A DNA stretch of 64,000 bases from Saltatorellus ferox (lineage in GTDB: Bacteria; Planctomycetota; UBA1135; GCA-002686595), in assembly GCA_007751475.1 (NCBI GenBank), contig CP036434.1, positions 4,407,524-4,471,523 of the forward strand, in the 5' to 3' direction. Made by a program: the position numbers and the translations under genes. Under the pieces are notes generated by a model. That model had not been told where the DNA came from and ran no database searches. It saw only the letters and a list, made by a program, of their open reading frames with translations. Positions 1 to 8,803 of this stretch are shown one piece after another (the stretch's first letter is position 1; the number at the start of each line of letters is the position of its first letter).

Positions 1-2269
1 GAACCGACGTGGTCGCTCCATCGGTCGCCCCGGCGAGGAGCCCCGAGAGCGTCCGCGTTCCAAGGAGCGTGTCCGTGGTGTCGATCGTCGCGTCGTCGGA
101 GAGGTAGATCCCGATCCTGAGCGGACCGGCGTCCACCGTGCCCTCGTTCCGGATGGTCTGGTCCACCTGAAGGGTCTGGCCGGCCGTGAAGGGTCCAGCA
201 CCGACCGCCGTCACGGACGCGACGACGAGCTCGGGCCTCGGCGGCGGCGGCGTGCGCACTTCGAACTGGCCGAGCGCCACCTTCACGTTGTCCGTTTCGT
301 CCGACTCCGCGACGACGCCCTGCCAGTCGGCGAGCATCCCGATCGTGTACAGGCCGTCGGGCAGGTTCGCGGGCACGAACACGGGGGCGCTGGCCACGGA
401 AGCAAAGCTTGCACCGAGACCGAACGGCACGAGGCGATCGCCGATGCGCGTGTCCGTGGGCTCGATCACCCCGTCGTCGGAGAGGTAGACGCCGATGCGG
501 AAGAGCGTCGTCGAGGCGTTGCCGGTGTTCCTGACGCGCGTCACGACCTGGAAGCTGCCTCCTGGCGCCGACACCATTCGTTCGGGATCGAAGAGTTCGG
601 ACACGAGGTTCGGCGCGGCGGCGCCGCCGCCGGTGACGTCCAGGAACGTCGTGGAGACGATCAGGTTGTTACCCTCGTTGATCTCCGGCTGCTGGTTGTT
701 GTCGTCCACCCAGAGCCCCACGCGGTAGGAGCCCGCAGCGATTCCGCCGGGGACCGAGAGGTCGACGTTGATGCCCGCGCCCGCGCCGGGACTGAGCGCC
801 TGAAGATCGTGGGAACCAAGGAGGATGTCGTTCGTCGTCACGGAGGAGTCCGTCGACAGGTAAACCGACACCCGCACGGGTGCGCTGTCCGCGACGCCGC
901 GATTCTCGACGTCGTCGCTGATGCTGAGTACGCCTCCGCCGCCCGCCTGCACGATGGTCGGCGAGAAGGAGAAGGACGTCGCAACGAGGTCCGGGAGCGG
1001 CGGCACCGTCACCGTCACGCGGTTCGCCGCGACGAGGCCGTTGTTGCCCTCGTCCGTCTCCGGAACGATCAGCGACGAATCCGCGTAGACGCCCACGAAG
1101 TACTGACCGCCCGGGGTATTGCCGGGAATGACGAGACTCATCGGCCCGGAGCCAGATCCGCTGCCCACGGGGAGCGTGGAGATCGAGCGCGTTCCGACCA
1201 GGATGTCCTCGGCTGGATCGATCGTGGAGTCCTGGGAGAGGAAAACGCCGACCTGAAAGAGCGGAGATGCGTTCGCGCCCTGGTTGAGAACCGACTCCTC
1301 GACGGTGAGCGGCTGGCCCGCATCGACCGTGAGCGGCGCGAAGGAGATCGACGAGGGCGCGAGGTCCGGGAGCGGCGCAGCCGCGACGGAGAGCGTGCTG
1401 TTCGCCGCCTGGCCGTTGTTGGTCTCGTCCATCTCGACGATGGAGTCCAGGTCGTCGACGACGGCGCCGACGAAGTAGTTGCCCGCCGAGACGAAGATCG
1501 GAACGGTCATCGGCCCACTGCCCGACGCAGTCGCGCCAACGGCGAGGGATGGGACCGAGCGCTGGCCGATCAGGAGGTCCGCGCTCGTCACCAGGGCATC
1601 CGAGGACAGGTAGATCCCGACGCGGAAGGAGCCTGACGCCTCGATCCCCTGGTTGCGCACGGTGTCCGAGACGGTGATGGTCTGGCCGGCTTCGATCGCG
1701 TTGGGGCTGAATCCGACCGACTCGACCACGAGGTCCGGGTGACTCGGGGGGGCGACGTTCAGCGCCACGCTCGAGGCCACGGTGTTGTTGGTCTCGTCCG
1801 TCTCCGCGAAGGCGTTCAGGTCGTCGACGAAGAGCAGCAGTCGATAGGAACCGTCCGCGGTCGAGACGGGGATCTGGACGGTGCCAGAGGTCGAGAAGAC
1901 CTCGTCGGCGGCGAGGCCGGCCGAGGTCCAGGTGCTGAGGCGGGTGTCCGCGGCGTCGAATACCACGTCGGTCGAGAGGTAGGCGCCGACGCGGAAGCCC
2001 GTGACTGCGTCCGGCCCTTCATTGACGAGGGACAGGGAGAGCGCGAGCATCTCGCCCGCTTCGAGGCCCGTGGTGGCCGGGACGATACTCACCGCGACCA
2101 GATCCGCGTCGACTTGGATGGATCCGCCGCCTCCGCTGCCGTCGCCGCTGCCGTCGCCGCTGCCGGCGCCGCTCCCGCTGCCCGATCCAGAGGAGCCGCC
2201 CTTGCAGGAAACGACCAGCGCCATCGCGGCGAGCAGGTGCCAACCGCGCCAACCCCGCATGAAATCCAT
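1..2269 (-). CDS. CARDB-repeat lipoprotein (C-terminus beyond left edge)
   Basis: The gene runs off the left edge, so about 756 N-terminal residues are visible. The ATG at 2269 (or the in-frame ATG at 2260) leads into a short basic stretch, a hydrophobic segment and the lipobox VVSC (Cys near residue 22), then a Gly/Ser/Asp linker. After that come about six imperfect repeats of roughly 110 residues. Each begins like LPDLVATSFSFSP, has an F-x-VGVYLS-D core and ends in a D/E-rich turn such as ETDETNN, EMDETNN or EINEGNN. This is the pattern of the CARDB (cell-adhesion-related bacterial) Ig-like domain. A surface-anchored adhesion or scaffold role is inferred. Forward-strand reading frames here are antisense echoes of the repeats. 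Confidence 0.85.
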   Translation of the reverse strand, partial: MDFMRGWRGWHLLAAMALVVSCKGGSSGSGSGSGAGSGDGSGDGSGGGGSIQVDADLVAVSIVPATTGLEAGEMLALSLSLVNEGPDAVTGFRVGAYLSTDVVFDAADTRLSTWTSAGLAADEVFSTSGTVQIPVSTADGSYRLLLFVDDLNAFAETDETNNTVASSVALNVAPPSHPDLVVESVGFSPNAIEAGQTITVSDTVRNQGIEASGSFRVGIYLSSDALVTSADLLIGQRSVPSLAVGATASGSGPMTVPIFVSAGNYFVGAVVDDLDSIVEMDETNNGQAANSTLSVAAAPLPDLAPSSISFAPLTVDAGQPLTVEESVLNQGANASPLFQVGVFLSQDSTIDPAEDILVGTRSISTLPVGSGSGSGPMSLVIPGNTPGGQYFVGVYADSSLIVPETDEGNNGLVAANRVTVTVPPLPDLVATSFSFSPTIVQAGGGGVLSISDDVENRGVADSAPVRVSVYLSTDSSVTTNDILLGSHDLQALSPGAGAGINVDLSVPGGIAAGSYRVGLWVDDNNQQPEINEGNNLIVSTTFLDVTGGGAAAPNLVSELFDPERMVSAPGGSFQVVTRVRNTGNASTTLFRIGVYLSDDGVIEPTDTRIGDRLVPFGLGASFASVASAPVFVPANLPDGLYTIGMLADWQGVVAESDETDNVKVALGQFEVRTPPPPRPELVVASVTAVGAGPFTAGQTLQVDQTIRNEGTVDAGPLRIGIYLSDDATIDTTDTLLGTRTLSGLLAGATDGATTSV

Positions 2270-2399
2270 GGTTCTGCAGGGTGCTCCGGTGGACGCTTCG
2301 TACGAAGAGGTGGACGCCATCGCTCCGCATCCGCAGGCGGACCGACACATGGGGCAGATCAGCCCCAGGAATGGAGCAGGATCGCCTAGATTGACGAAC

Positions 2400-3668
2400 G
2401 TGAAGCCATCCCAACCGCAAGAAGGCGCCGAGCGCGTCCTCCACGTGGGCATCTCGACGTGCCCGAACGACACCTACCTCTTTCACGCGCTGCTCCAGGG
2501 CAAGATCGAAACCCCGGGTCTGCGCCTGAACATCGAGCTCATGGACGTCCAGGAGCTCAACGATCGACTGAGCCGCGGCGAGTTCGACGTGGCCAAAGCG
2601 AGCTACCATCTCGCCCTGCGACATGCCGACGAACTCGTAGCGCTTCCGACCGGCTCCGCGCTCGGCTTCGGCAACGGCCCGGTCCTTCTGGCGCGCACGG
2701 GGCTCGAGGACACGATCCCCGGCCCCGAGGACCGCGTGCTCTGCCCCGGTGCCGAGACCACCGCGACCCTGCTCTACCGGCTCTTCTACAGCCTTTCGGA
2801 ACGCCGCTCAGCCGAGCCGGAGCAGGTCGTCTTCTCGGAGATCATGCCCGCCCTGGAGAGCGGTGAAGCCGACTACGGCGTCTGCATCCACGAGGGGCGC
2901 TTCACCTACGAGGAGAAGGAGCTCTGCCACATCGAGGACCTCGGGGCCGCCTGGGAGAGCGAGACCAAGTCACCGCTGCCCCTGGGTGGCCTCTTCGCGA
3001 GACGAACCCTCGACGATGAGACCATGGACCGCGTCCAGGACGCGCTGTGGCGCTCCCTGGCCTACGCCGACGACCATCGGGAGGAAACCCTTCCTACCAT
3101 GGCAGCCCACGCGCAGGAGCTCGATGAGCACGCCCTCTGGGAGCACGTCGACCTGTATGTGAACGGCTGGACCCGGCGGCTCGGGCACGAGGGCGAAGCC
3201 GCGATCCAGGCGCTGGGCGACTTCGCCCGGGAGAAGGGCTTGCTCTCCCAGGACCAGGCGTTGGAGGTCTTCGTGCCCAGGGCAGAGCGCCGACTGTTCC
3301 ACCTGATCCGCGCGGACGGTGAGTTCGAGGCTCTTTCGGTGGACGAGATCCTCGAGGGTTACCACGCAGCCTCTCTGGACGAGGAGGGCTTCGTGCACTT
3401 CTCGTTCGCCCACCAGCTCGGGGGCACGCTCGAGGCCTACTTCGCCGACGCGACCCGGGTCCTGCTCCTGGAGATCGACCGGGCCGCCGTGCTGGAGGAC
3501 CTGCGCATGGAGCCCTCGCGCAGGGGCGAGGACTTCCCCCATCTCTACCGTGCGCTCGCGCCCGGGAAGGACGTGCTCCAGTGCTGGGAACTGCGCCCGA
3601 GCGACTCCCAAGAAGAAGGAGCGCCGCGCTGGCCCGAAGGCGAGCGGACGCTCCTCTTGAATCCCTGA
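2400..3668 (+). CDS. mqnD: MqnD-like 1,4-dihydroxy-6-naphthoate synthase fused to DUF952
   Basis: Residues ~13-285 match MqnD, the enzyme that converts cyclic de-hypoxanthine futalosine to 1,4-dihydroxy-6-naphthoate in the futalosine menaquinone pathway. Visible signatures are GISTCPNDTYLF near the N-terminus, TTATLLYRLF, IHEGRFTY and SPLPLGG. Residues ~298-422 form a second domain with RLFHLIRADGEF, EGFVHFSF, LLLEID and FPHLYRAL, the pattern of DUF952. MqnD proteins are usually about 270-290 residues, so the extra domain explains the length. The start is uncertain: GTG 2400 is chosen because homology begins shortly after it; TTG 2391 and ATG 2349 are in frame. It is divergent from the CARDB gene and no other mqn gene is nearby. 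Confidence 0.88.
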   Translation: MKPSQPQEGAERVLHVGISTCPNDTYLFHALLQGKIETPGLRLNIELMDVQELNDRLSRGEFDVAKASYHLALRHADELVALPTGSALGFGNGPVLLARTGLEDTIPGPEDRVLCPGAETTATLLYRLFYSLSERRSAEPEQVVFSEIMPALESGEADYGVCIHEGRFTYEEKELCHIEDLGAAWESETKSPLPLGGLFARRTLDDETMDRVQDALWRSLAYADDHREETLPTMAAHAQELDEHALWEHVDLYVNGWTRRLGHEGEAAIQALGDFAREKGLLSQDQALEVFVPRAERRLFHLIRADGEFEALSVDEILEGYHAASLDEEGFVHFSFAHQLGGTLEAYFADATRVLLLEIDRAAVLEDLRMEPSRRGEDFPHLYRALAPGKDVLQCWELRPSDSQEEGAPRWPEGERTLLLNP

Positions 3669-3700
3669 CCACCGCGGGGGTGGCGTCAGGGACGCTGAAC
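3669..3700. terminator. Possible terminator between convergent genes
   Basis: Two short hairpins follow the mqnD stop directly: CCACC/GGTGG at 3669-3683 and GCGTC/GACGC at 3683-3695. They lie just before the end of the opposing histone-like gene. There is no clear T-run, so termination is only suggested. Confidence 0.3.
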
Positions 3701-3715
3701 CTTTCGATCAGCTGT

Positions 3716-3901
3716 TCACTTGGTGCCGCCTGCGTCGCGGATCTCGAGCATCTCCTTGCGGAGCTCCTGCGCGATCGCCTTGATTTCCTGCATCGACTTG
3801 CGGACGCGGGAGGTCGCGGCCTTGTTGCCGGCTTCGGCTTTCTCGATGTCTTCGCGGCAGGCGTTGACGGCTTCCACGAGCTGGTCGTAGTTCTGGCTCA
3901 T
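3716..3901 (-). CDS. Histone H1-like (Hc1-type) small protein
   Basis: A 61-residue highly charged protein beginning MSQNYDQLVEAVNACRED. It is Lys/Arg/Glu-rich and almost entirely helical in pattern, with the core GNKAATSRVRKSMQEIKA typical of the small histone H1-like proteins found in planctomycetes and of the Hc1-related N-terminal helical module. Nucleoid binding is inferred from family, and this version lacks a long Lys/Ala tail. The ATG at 3901 is preferred over an upstream in-frame ATG at 3994, because the extra 31 residues are Pro-rich and unrelated to the family. No good ribosome binding site is visible. Confidence 0.75.
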   Translation of the reverse strand: MSQNYDQLVEAVNACREDIEKAEAGNKAATSRVRKSMQEIKAIAQELRKEMLEIRDAGGTK

Positions 3902-4000
3902 CTGGGATGGGGGCTGTAGAGGAGAGGGGTTGGGGCGGGTGAATCCGCAGGGCTCGGGCTGTTGGGCCACCTGAGGACCCCCACAGGACGACACAGAATA

Positions 4001-4035
4001 GCCCCTGGATCAAGGGGCAACCCCTCCCCAGGGGC
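4001..4035. other. Hairpin in the histone-like / EVE intergenic region
   Basis: A perfect 8-bp inverted repeat, GCCCCTGG at 4001-4008 and CCAGGGGC at 4028-4035, with a short inner repeat. It sits in the 254-bp gap between the EVE gene and the histone-like gene, both read leftward. No U-tract follows on that strand, so it may be a weak terminator or a leader structure. The rest of the gap (3902-4155) is rather Pro-codon-like and C-rich, with nothing else recognisable. Confidence 0.3.
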
Positions 4036-4155
4036 CAAAAAGGGCGATTGCGGGGCTCCGAGAACGACCTCCAAAGACTCCCTTGCGGGTCATTCAGGCC
4101 CCAAAAGAGACCCAATTAGTCCCCCAATAACACTCCCCCAACGAATCCAACCATC

Positions 4156-4650
4156 TCAGCCCAGATCCGCCGCCTTGAGCCCGCCCATTCGAAGGACCTC
4201 ACGGAAGTGAGCGGCGCTGACCGGCTGGACCGAGAGTCGCTGGCCCCTTTGGATCACGGCCATCTCCGCCAGTTTCGCGTTCGCTTTCAGCGCGTCGAGC
4301 GGGACGTACTCGGGCAGCTCTGCCTTCGCGCGGACATCGACCACGATCCACGTCGGGTCCTCCACCTTGGCCTTCGGATCGAAGTGGCTGTCGTTCGGAT
4401 CGAACTGAGTCGGGTCCGGATAGCCCTCCCTCACCACCTCCGCCACCCCCACCACGCCCGGCGGCTTCGTGTTCGAGTGGTAGTAAAGGACCAGGTCCCC
4501 CACCTTCATGTCATCGCGCATGGTGTTGCGCGCCTGGTAGTTGCGAACGCCGTCCCACAGCGTGGTGCTGTTCTTGGAGGCGACGAGGTCCGCGTACGAA
4601 AAGACGTCCGGCTCGGACTTCACGAGCCAGTAGCGCTTCTTGGTAGCCAT
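4156..4650 (-). CDS. EVE domain-containing protein
   Basis: A 164-residue soluble protein that is essentially one EVE domain, a PUA-like fold thought to bind modified nucleic acid bases. The diagnostic start is YWLVKSEPDVFSYADL, followed by TLWDGVRNYQARN, MKVGDLVLYYHSN and GVVGVAEVV. Length and motif order match the thymocyte nuclear protein 1 / EVE family. The ATG at 4650 gives a full-length family member. It follows the FloA operon in the same direction after a 21-bp gap and could be co-transcribed with it. The exact ligand cannot be told from sequence. Confidence 0.92.
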   Translation of the reverse strand: MATKKRYWLVKSEPDVFSYADLVASKNSTTLWDGVRNYQARNTMRDDMKVGDLVLYYHSNTKPPGVVGVAEVVREGYPDPTQFDPNDSHFDPKAKVEDPTWIVVDVRAKAELPEYVPLDALKANAKLAEMAVIQRGQRLSVQPVSAAHFREVLRMGGLKAADLG

Positions 4651-4671
4651 GGAGAGATGCAGGTCTGCCGA

Positions 4672-5502
4672 TCAGTCCGGCAGGTCGGTCAGGGTCGGGG
4701 ACGGGCGGGACGAAAGAGGGGTACCGAGCACCTCCCTCAGGACGAAGGCTTTCTGCCACGGCGTGAGCGGCTTCTTCAGGCGCCCGAAGAGGACTTCGGG
4801 GTCCTCTCGGACCAGGTTCGCGGGCACGGGCGCCGCGGCCAGACGCCCCGGCTGATTCGCCACCGTGGCGGCGGTGACGCCGCGAGCCTGGGTCCCGCTC
4901 ATCGGGCTTCCGGCCTCGACCTCGTCCTCGGTCGGGATGCGACGTAGCTTCGCATCCGGCACGAGGTCCCTCGTCATCGCAGCTTCGTCGTAGGGATCCC
5001 CCACGAGGTCTACCGAGTCCTCCCCGTAGGAATCGGCGTAGGAATCGCCCCCCAGGAGATCGTTCGCGCGATATACCGGCGCGGTGCTCTCACCGGCCGG
5101 ACGCTCGCCGAAACGTGCCGCAGGGGGCGCCGACTTGGGGACCGTTGCGCGGCTGACGGGAGGCCTGGCTGGAGCCGCCGTCGACGCCTCGGAGGGCGCG
5201 CGGACGTCGACGTCCGCGCGCTCCAGCTTGCCCTCGAGGATCTCCTCGAGCGTACGCTTCCGACGGGCAGGGCGCGGCGGGCCGGCGGCTCCCTTCGCCT
5301 GCTTCCCTTCCTTTTCTTCGAACTCCTTCCGCTGCGTACGCGCCGTCTCCATGATCCCACGCAGGATCGGCCAGACGATCACGAAGAACACGATGATCCA
5401 TCCGAGCACGTCCTTGAAGGGGCTCTCGGGTGCCTGGGGGCGCTGGAGCAGGCCCAGAGGGCCCGTCCAGTCGCAGCCTGCGAATGACGTGAGAAAGCTC
5501 AC
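4672..5502 (-). CDS. Membrane-anchored protein of unknown function, downstream of floA
   Basis: A 276-residue protein directly after floA (3-bp gap), so clearly in its operon. An N-terminal transmembrane helix lies at residues ~30-50 (DVLGWIIVFFVIVWPILRG). It is followed by a Lys/Arg/Glu-rich stretch, a long low-complexity Pro/Ala/Asp-rich middle, and a small conserved-looking tail LTPWQKAFVLREVLGTP. The topology suggests a single-pass protein with a disordered cytoplasmic region and a short C-terminal helix. I do not recognise a named family. Position in the operon suggests a job in FloA-linked membrane organisation. Confidence 0.8.
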   Translation of the reverse strand: MSFLTSFAGCDWTGPLGLLQRPQAPESPFKDVLGWIIVFFVIVWPILRGIMETARTQRKEFEEKEGKQAKGAAGPPRPARRKRTLEEILEGKLERADVDVRAPSEASTAAPARPPVSRATVPKSAPPAARFGERPAGESTAPVYRANDLLGGDSYADSYGEDSVDLVGDPYDEAAMTRDLVPDAKLRRIPTEDEVEAGSPMSGTQARGVTAATVANQPGRLAAAPVPANLVREDPEVLFGRLKKPLTPWQKAFVLREVLGTPLSSRPSPTLTDLPD

Positions 5503-5505
5503 GGC

Positions 5506-6588
5506 TCAGTTGGTGGGCGCTTCGGTGGTGGCGCCGGTGGAGTCTCCACCGATGCTGCGGCGCATCGTCGTGTCGGACTCGAGGTTCTTGAGCCGCAGCA
5601 TGTCCATCACGCCGAGGTTGCCGTTGCGAAGGGCCTCCGCCATGGCCGCGGGCACGAGGGCCTCGGCCGCGACCACCTTGGCGCGGTTCTCCTGGACCTG
5701 GGCGATGAACTCCTGCTCGGCCGCGACCGCCATGGCCCGGCGCTTCTCGGCGAGCGCCTGGGCCACGCGCTTGTCGGCCTCGGCCTGGTCGGCCTGGAGC
5801 CGCGCGCCGATGTTGTGGCCGATGTCCACGTCCGCGATGTCGATCGAGACGATCTCGAACGCCGTACCCGCATCGAGGCCGCGGTCAAGCACGGTCTTCG
5901 AGATCTGATCCGGGTTCTCCAGCGCGCGCTGGTGCGTTTCCATGGAACCGATCGTCGAGACGATACCCTCGCCCACGCGGGCGATGATGGTCTCCTCGCC
6001 GGCGCCGCCGACGAGGCGCGCGATGTTGGTTCGCACCGTCACGCGGGCCTTCGCGAGCACCTGGATACCGTCCTTCGCGACGGCCGCCACCTCGCTCTTG
6101 CCCTTCGTGGGATCCGGGCAGTCGATGACCTTGGGCGTCACGCTGGTACGCACGGCTTCCAGCACGTCACGACCCGCGAGGTCGATGCCGGTGGCCGTCT
6201 TGAAGTCGAGGTCGAGGCCCGCTTTGTTGGCCGAGATGATCGCCGCCACGACGCGCGGCACGTTGCCGCCCGCGAGGTAGTGCGCCTCCAGATCGTTCGA
6301 CGAGATCCCGTTGATTCGCGCCTGCACCAGGTTGATCCGGCCCGCCACGATGATGGTCGGGTTCACCTTTCGAAGGCTCATCGCGAGCATGTCGAACAGG
6401 CCGACGTCCGCCCCGGAGAGCACGGCCTGAATGTAGAGCTTCGCGTACTTGAGGAAGAGGACGAGGAACGCGAGCAGAAAGAGAACCAGGAAGACGAGGC
6501 CGATCGTCTTGGCCAACCCCTGGAGCTGACCTTCTGCTGCAATGGGATCCTGGAGCGCGAACACGCCGAAGGCGAGTAGTTGAGACAT
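5506..6588 (-). CDS. floA: Flotillin-like protein FloA
   Basis: A 360-residue SPFH/flotillin-type scaffold of bacterial functional membrane microdomains. A hydrophobic N-terminal segment (residues ~26-48) anchors it. It is followed by the FloA signature LKYAKLYIQAVLSGADVGL and LRKVNPTIIVAGRINL, then an SPFH core (RVGEGIVSTIGSMETHQRAL) and a heptad-like Ala/Glu/Lys-rich region with repeated EKRRAMAVAAEQEF. Length fits FloA (about 330-360). It is preceded by two NfeD genes and followed at once by the unknown anchored gene, the usual nfeD-floA neighbourhood. ATG at 6588 gives MSQLLAFG and the expected membrane start. Confidence 0.95.
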   Translation of the reverse strand: MSQLLAFGVFALQDPIAAEGQLQGLAKTIGLVFLVLFLLAFLVLFLKYAKLYIQAVLSGADVGLFDMLAMSLRKVNPTIIVAGRINLVQARINGISSNDLEAHYLAGGNVPRVVAAIISANKAGLDLDFKTATGIDLAGRDVLEAVRTSVTPKVIDCPDPTKGKSEVAAVAKDGIQVLAKARVTVRTNIARLVGGAGEETIIARVGEGIVSTIGSMETHQRALENPDQISKTVLDRGLDAGTAFEIVSIDIADVDIGHNIGARLQADQAEADKRVAQALAEKRRAMAVAAEQEFIAQVQENRAKVVAAEALVPAAMAEALRNGNLGVMDMLRLKNLESDTTMRRSIGGDSTGATTEAPTN

Positions 6589-6665
6589 GGTGGTTTTGGC
6601 GTTAGGGGGATACGTCAGCGGATCGCTGACCCGTGTGTTCTTGGGAGCGGACTCGAAGCCCTTCG

Positions 6666-7136
6666 TCAGGCCCGGGCCACGATGACGCGGTTCCCGGAGA
6701 CCTCGACCACCACGATGGGCTCGCCGCGGTCGATCAATTCGCCTCGGCTGACGACGTCGACGCGCCGATCCTCGATTCGTGCGATGCCAGCCGGTCGCAG
6801 GGGCGCCTCGACGATCCCCGTTTTACCCGCCAGGCTCTGGTCGCGCCGATCGACGCCGGCGCCGTCCTCGAAGCTGTAGCCACGTGCCATGAGCTTCTTG
6901 CCCATCGGTGTGCTCGGGAAGAGCTTGATCCCGAACGTCATCACGAGCGGAACCAGCACGGCGGTCGCCACGAGCATCGTCGCGCCCGCTCCGGTGTCCT
7001 CGTAGAAGGCCATCCCGATGGAGCCAGCGATGCAGAGCGTCGCAGCCAGCCCGAGCAGGCCCATGCTCGGAACGAAGACCTCGGCGATGATGAGCACGAG
7101 GCCGGCTGCGAACAGGAGAATGATGGTGGTCGTCAT
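6666..7136 (-). CDS. nfeD: Short NfeD-family membrane protein
   Basis: A 156-residue protein with three or so N-terminal membrane segments (TTTIILLFAAGLVLIIAEVF, LGLAATLCIAGSIGMA, ATMLVATAVLVPLVMTFGI) and a C-terminal OB-fold-like NfeD domain (SLAGKTGIVEAPLRPAGIAR ... GEPIVVVEVSGNRVIVARA). This is the short NfeD form without the protease domain. NfeD proteins pair with SPFH proteins in the membrane. The gene starts 7 bp after the end of the long nfeD and is followed by floA after 77 bp, so the three act as one operon. Confidence 0.92.
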   Translation of the reverse strand: MTTTIILLFAAGLVLIIAEVFVPSMGLLGLAATLCIAGSIGMAFYEDTGAGATMLVATAVLVPLVMTFGIKLFPSTPMGKKLMARGYSFEDGAGVDRRDQSLAGKTGIVEAPLRPAGIARIEDRRVDVVSRGELIDRGEPIVVVEVSGNRVIVARA

Positions 7137-7143
7137 GCGCGAA

Positions 7144-8715
7144 TCAGGTGATTGGGGGCGTGGCAGCGGGCCGTACGACGAGTCGACCGGCGGCGACCTC
7201 GATCACGGTGACATGGGCGCCCGCGTCGATCAATCCTGACTCGGAGCGCGCCTCGTGCTCGACACCCGCAGGGTCGCCGTCGAGGACGACGATACCCACC
7301 GGTCGGAGCGTCGTCTTCGCGCGCCCGGCAGCCCCGCGACGAGCGTGGCTCGCATGGGTGGATCCCGGCCGGCTCTCGGGCGACGCATCGGCGTCCCCGG
7401 GCGCATCCGGCGCACCGCCCGCCAGCACCATGCGACCGAGCAGCGGCGTGTTCGGCAGGTAGCGCGAGAGGAGCCAGATCGCCGCGAGCGACACGGCCGC
7501 CGTGAGCGCCAGCTGGAACGTCGCGTCGAAGAGGATCTCGCGGTCCCAGGCGCTCTGCATGGAGAGCCCCGGGCCCACCTGGCTCATGAGAAGGCCCGCG
7601 ATCAGACAAAGAGCCCCCACGAGCCCGGGCCAGATCGTTCCCGGCAACACGAAGAGTTCGGTGGCGACGAGCGCCACGCCGATGCCCGCGAGCACCATGT
7701 GCGGCACGTTGGCCAGCCCGATCAGATACTGCCCCGCGAAGAGCACCACGAACGCACACAGGCTGAGGATCCCCGGGACGCCGAACCCGGGCACCTTCAG
7801 CTCGATGTAGCCGAAGACGAGGCCCAGGAACAAGAGCAGGATCCGCATGCCGTGAAGCGAAGCGAGCAGGTCCTCGGCGCGCGTACTCTCGAGCTGGACC
7901 ACCCGTACGCCCGCCATCCCGTCCTTCGCAAGGACCTCTTCGACGGTCTCGGCGAGCGCATCGGCGAAACCGTACTGGATCGCCTCGCGACCCGTGATCG
8001 CCCAGAGTTCGCCCTGTCGTACCACGGTGCCGACGAGTTCCGGTGCCTCGCCCCGTCCGACCATGTCGTTCCACTGGACGCCGCTGATCAGCTGCTCGAC
8101 GCCCTCGATCTTCACGCGTCGCACCTCGGTCTCCGGGTCGATCATCGCCTGGGCGAGCAGCGGAGACTGACCGTGGGATTCCGCCCAGGCCCTGACCCAG
8201 GCGCGGTAGGCGGACGCGTACTTCTCGGCCGCGGGCGCCATGCCCCCGGGCGTGAGCTGGACCGCCTGGGCCGCTCCGATCGTCGAACGCTCGCGCATGT
8301 AGAGGGACGCGGCGCTGATGTAGATCCAGGTCCCCGCCGAGAGCGCCTCGTCGTCCACCCAGCCGATCACGTGGACGCCCTCCTTGACGGCCTGGTCGAC
8401 GGAGCCCGCGAACTGTCGCATGCGCGTGATCTCGCCCCCGGGCGTGTCGAAGGCCATCACGAGGGCCGCGTCCGAAGCCTTGGCCTGGCTCACCGCCCTG
8501 AGGAACAGGGCCTGGTGCCCTGCGTCCAGCGGGCCATCGATGCGGATGACGTAGGCGCCTACGGAATCGATCGGCTCCTGGTCGGGCAGATCCGCCTGCG
8601 CGGAGGCGGCAGCGGCAGCGCTACCGAACGGCGCGAGGGCACCACCGCCCAGGAGGCAGACGAGTGCGAGGAGGGCCATGAGCCCGTATCGGGGACGAGA
8701 GGTGAGGTGGAGCAT
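7144..8715 (-). CDS. nfeD: Long NfeD: ClpP-class membrane serine protease
   Basis: A 523-residue protein. A signal segment is followed by a ClpP/crotonase-like protease domain (residues ~50-270), about five membrane helices (~285-415) and a C-terminal NfeD OB-like domain (~465-520). Catalytic features are visible: AFDTPGGEI, nucleophile Ser126 in ALSAGTWIYIS, and candidate base Lys165 in AAEKYASAY, consistent with the Ser-Lys dyad of NfeD/STOPP proteases that cut stomatin-type partners. FloA from the same operon is the likely partner. A linker of about 40 polar residues precedes the OB domain. It is the first gene of the leftward operon. Confidence 0.93.
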   Translation of the reverse strand: MLHLTSRPRYGLMALLALVCLLGGGALAPFGSAAAAASAQADLPDQEPIDSVGAYVIRIDGPLDAGHQALFLRAVSQAKASDAALVMAFDTPGGEITRMRQFAGSVDQAVKEGVHVIGWVDDEALSAGTWIYISAASLYMRERSTIGAAQAVQLTPGGMAPAAEKYASAYRAWVRAWAESHGQSPLLAQAMIDPETEVRRVKIEGVEQLISGVQWNDMVGRGEAPELVGTVVRQGELWAITGREAIQYGFADALAETVEEVLAKDGMAGVRVVQLESTRAEDLLASLHGMRILLLFLGLVFGYIELKVPGFGVPGILSLCAFVVLFAGQYLIGLANVPHMVLAGIGVALVATELFVLPGTIWPGLVGALCLIAGLLMSQVGPGLSMQSAWDREILFDATFQLALTAAVSLAAIWLLSRYLPNTPLLGRMVLAGGAPDAPGDADASPESRPGSTHASHARRGAAGRAKTTLRPVGIVVLDGDPAGVEHEARSESGLIDAGAHVTVIEVAAGRLVVRPAATPPIT

Positions 8716-8803
8716 GGAGGCGTGGCCCGGAACGAGAAGCAGGGGTCCATCCTACCGATGGGCCACCCGAGCGCGGTGCGCTACCCCCTGGGGAGTCGAC
8801 TAT

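Noticed and set aside
809..2389. Arg/His-rich forward-strand reading frames over the CARDB gene
   Set aside because: They are antisense to a repeat protein with a clean signal peptide and domain pattern, and their composition is not protein-like.
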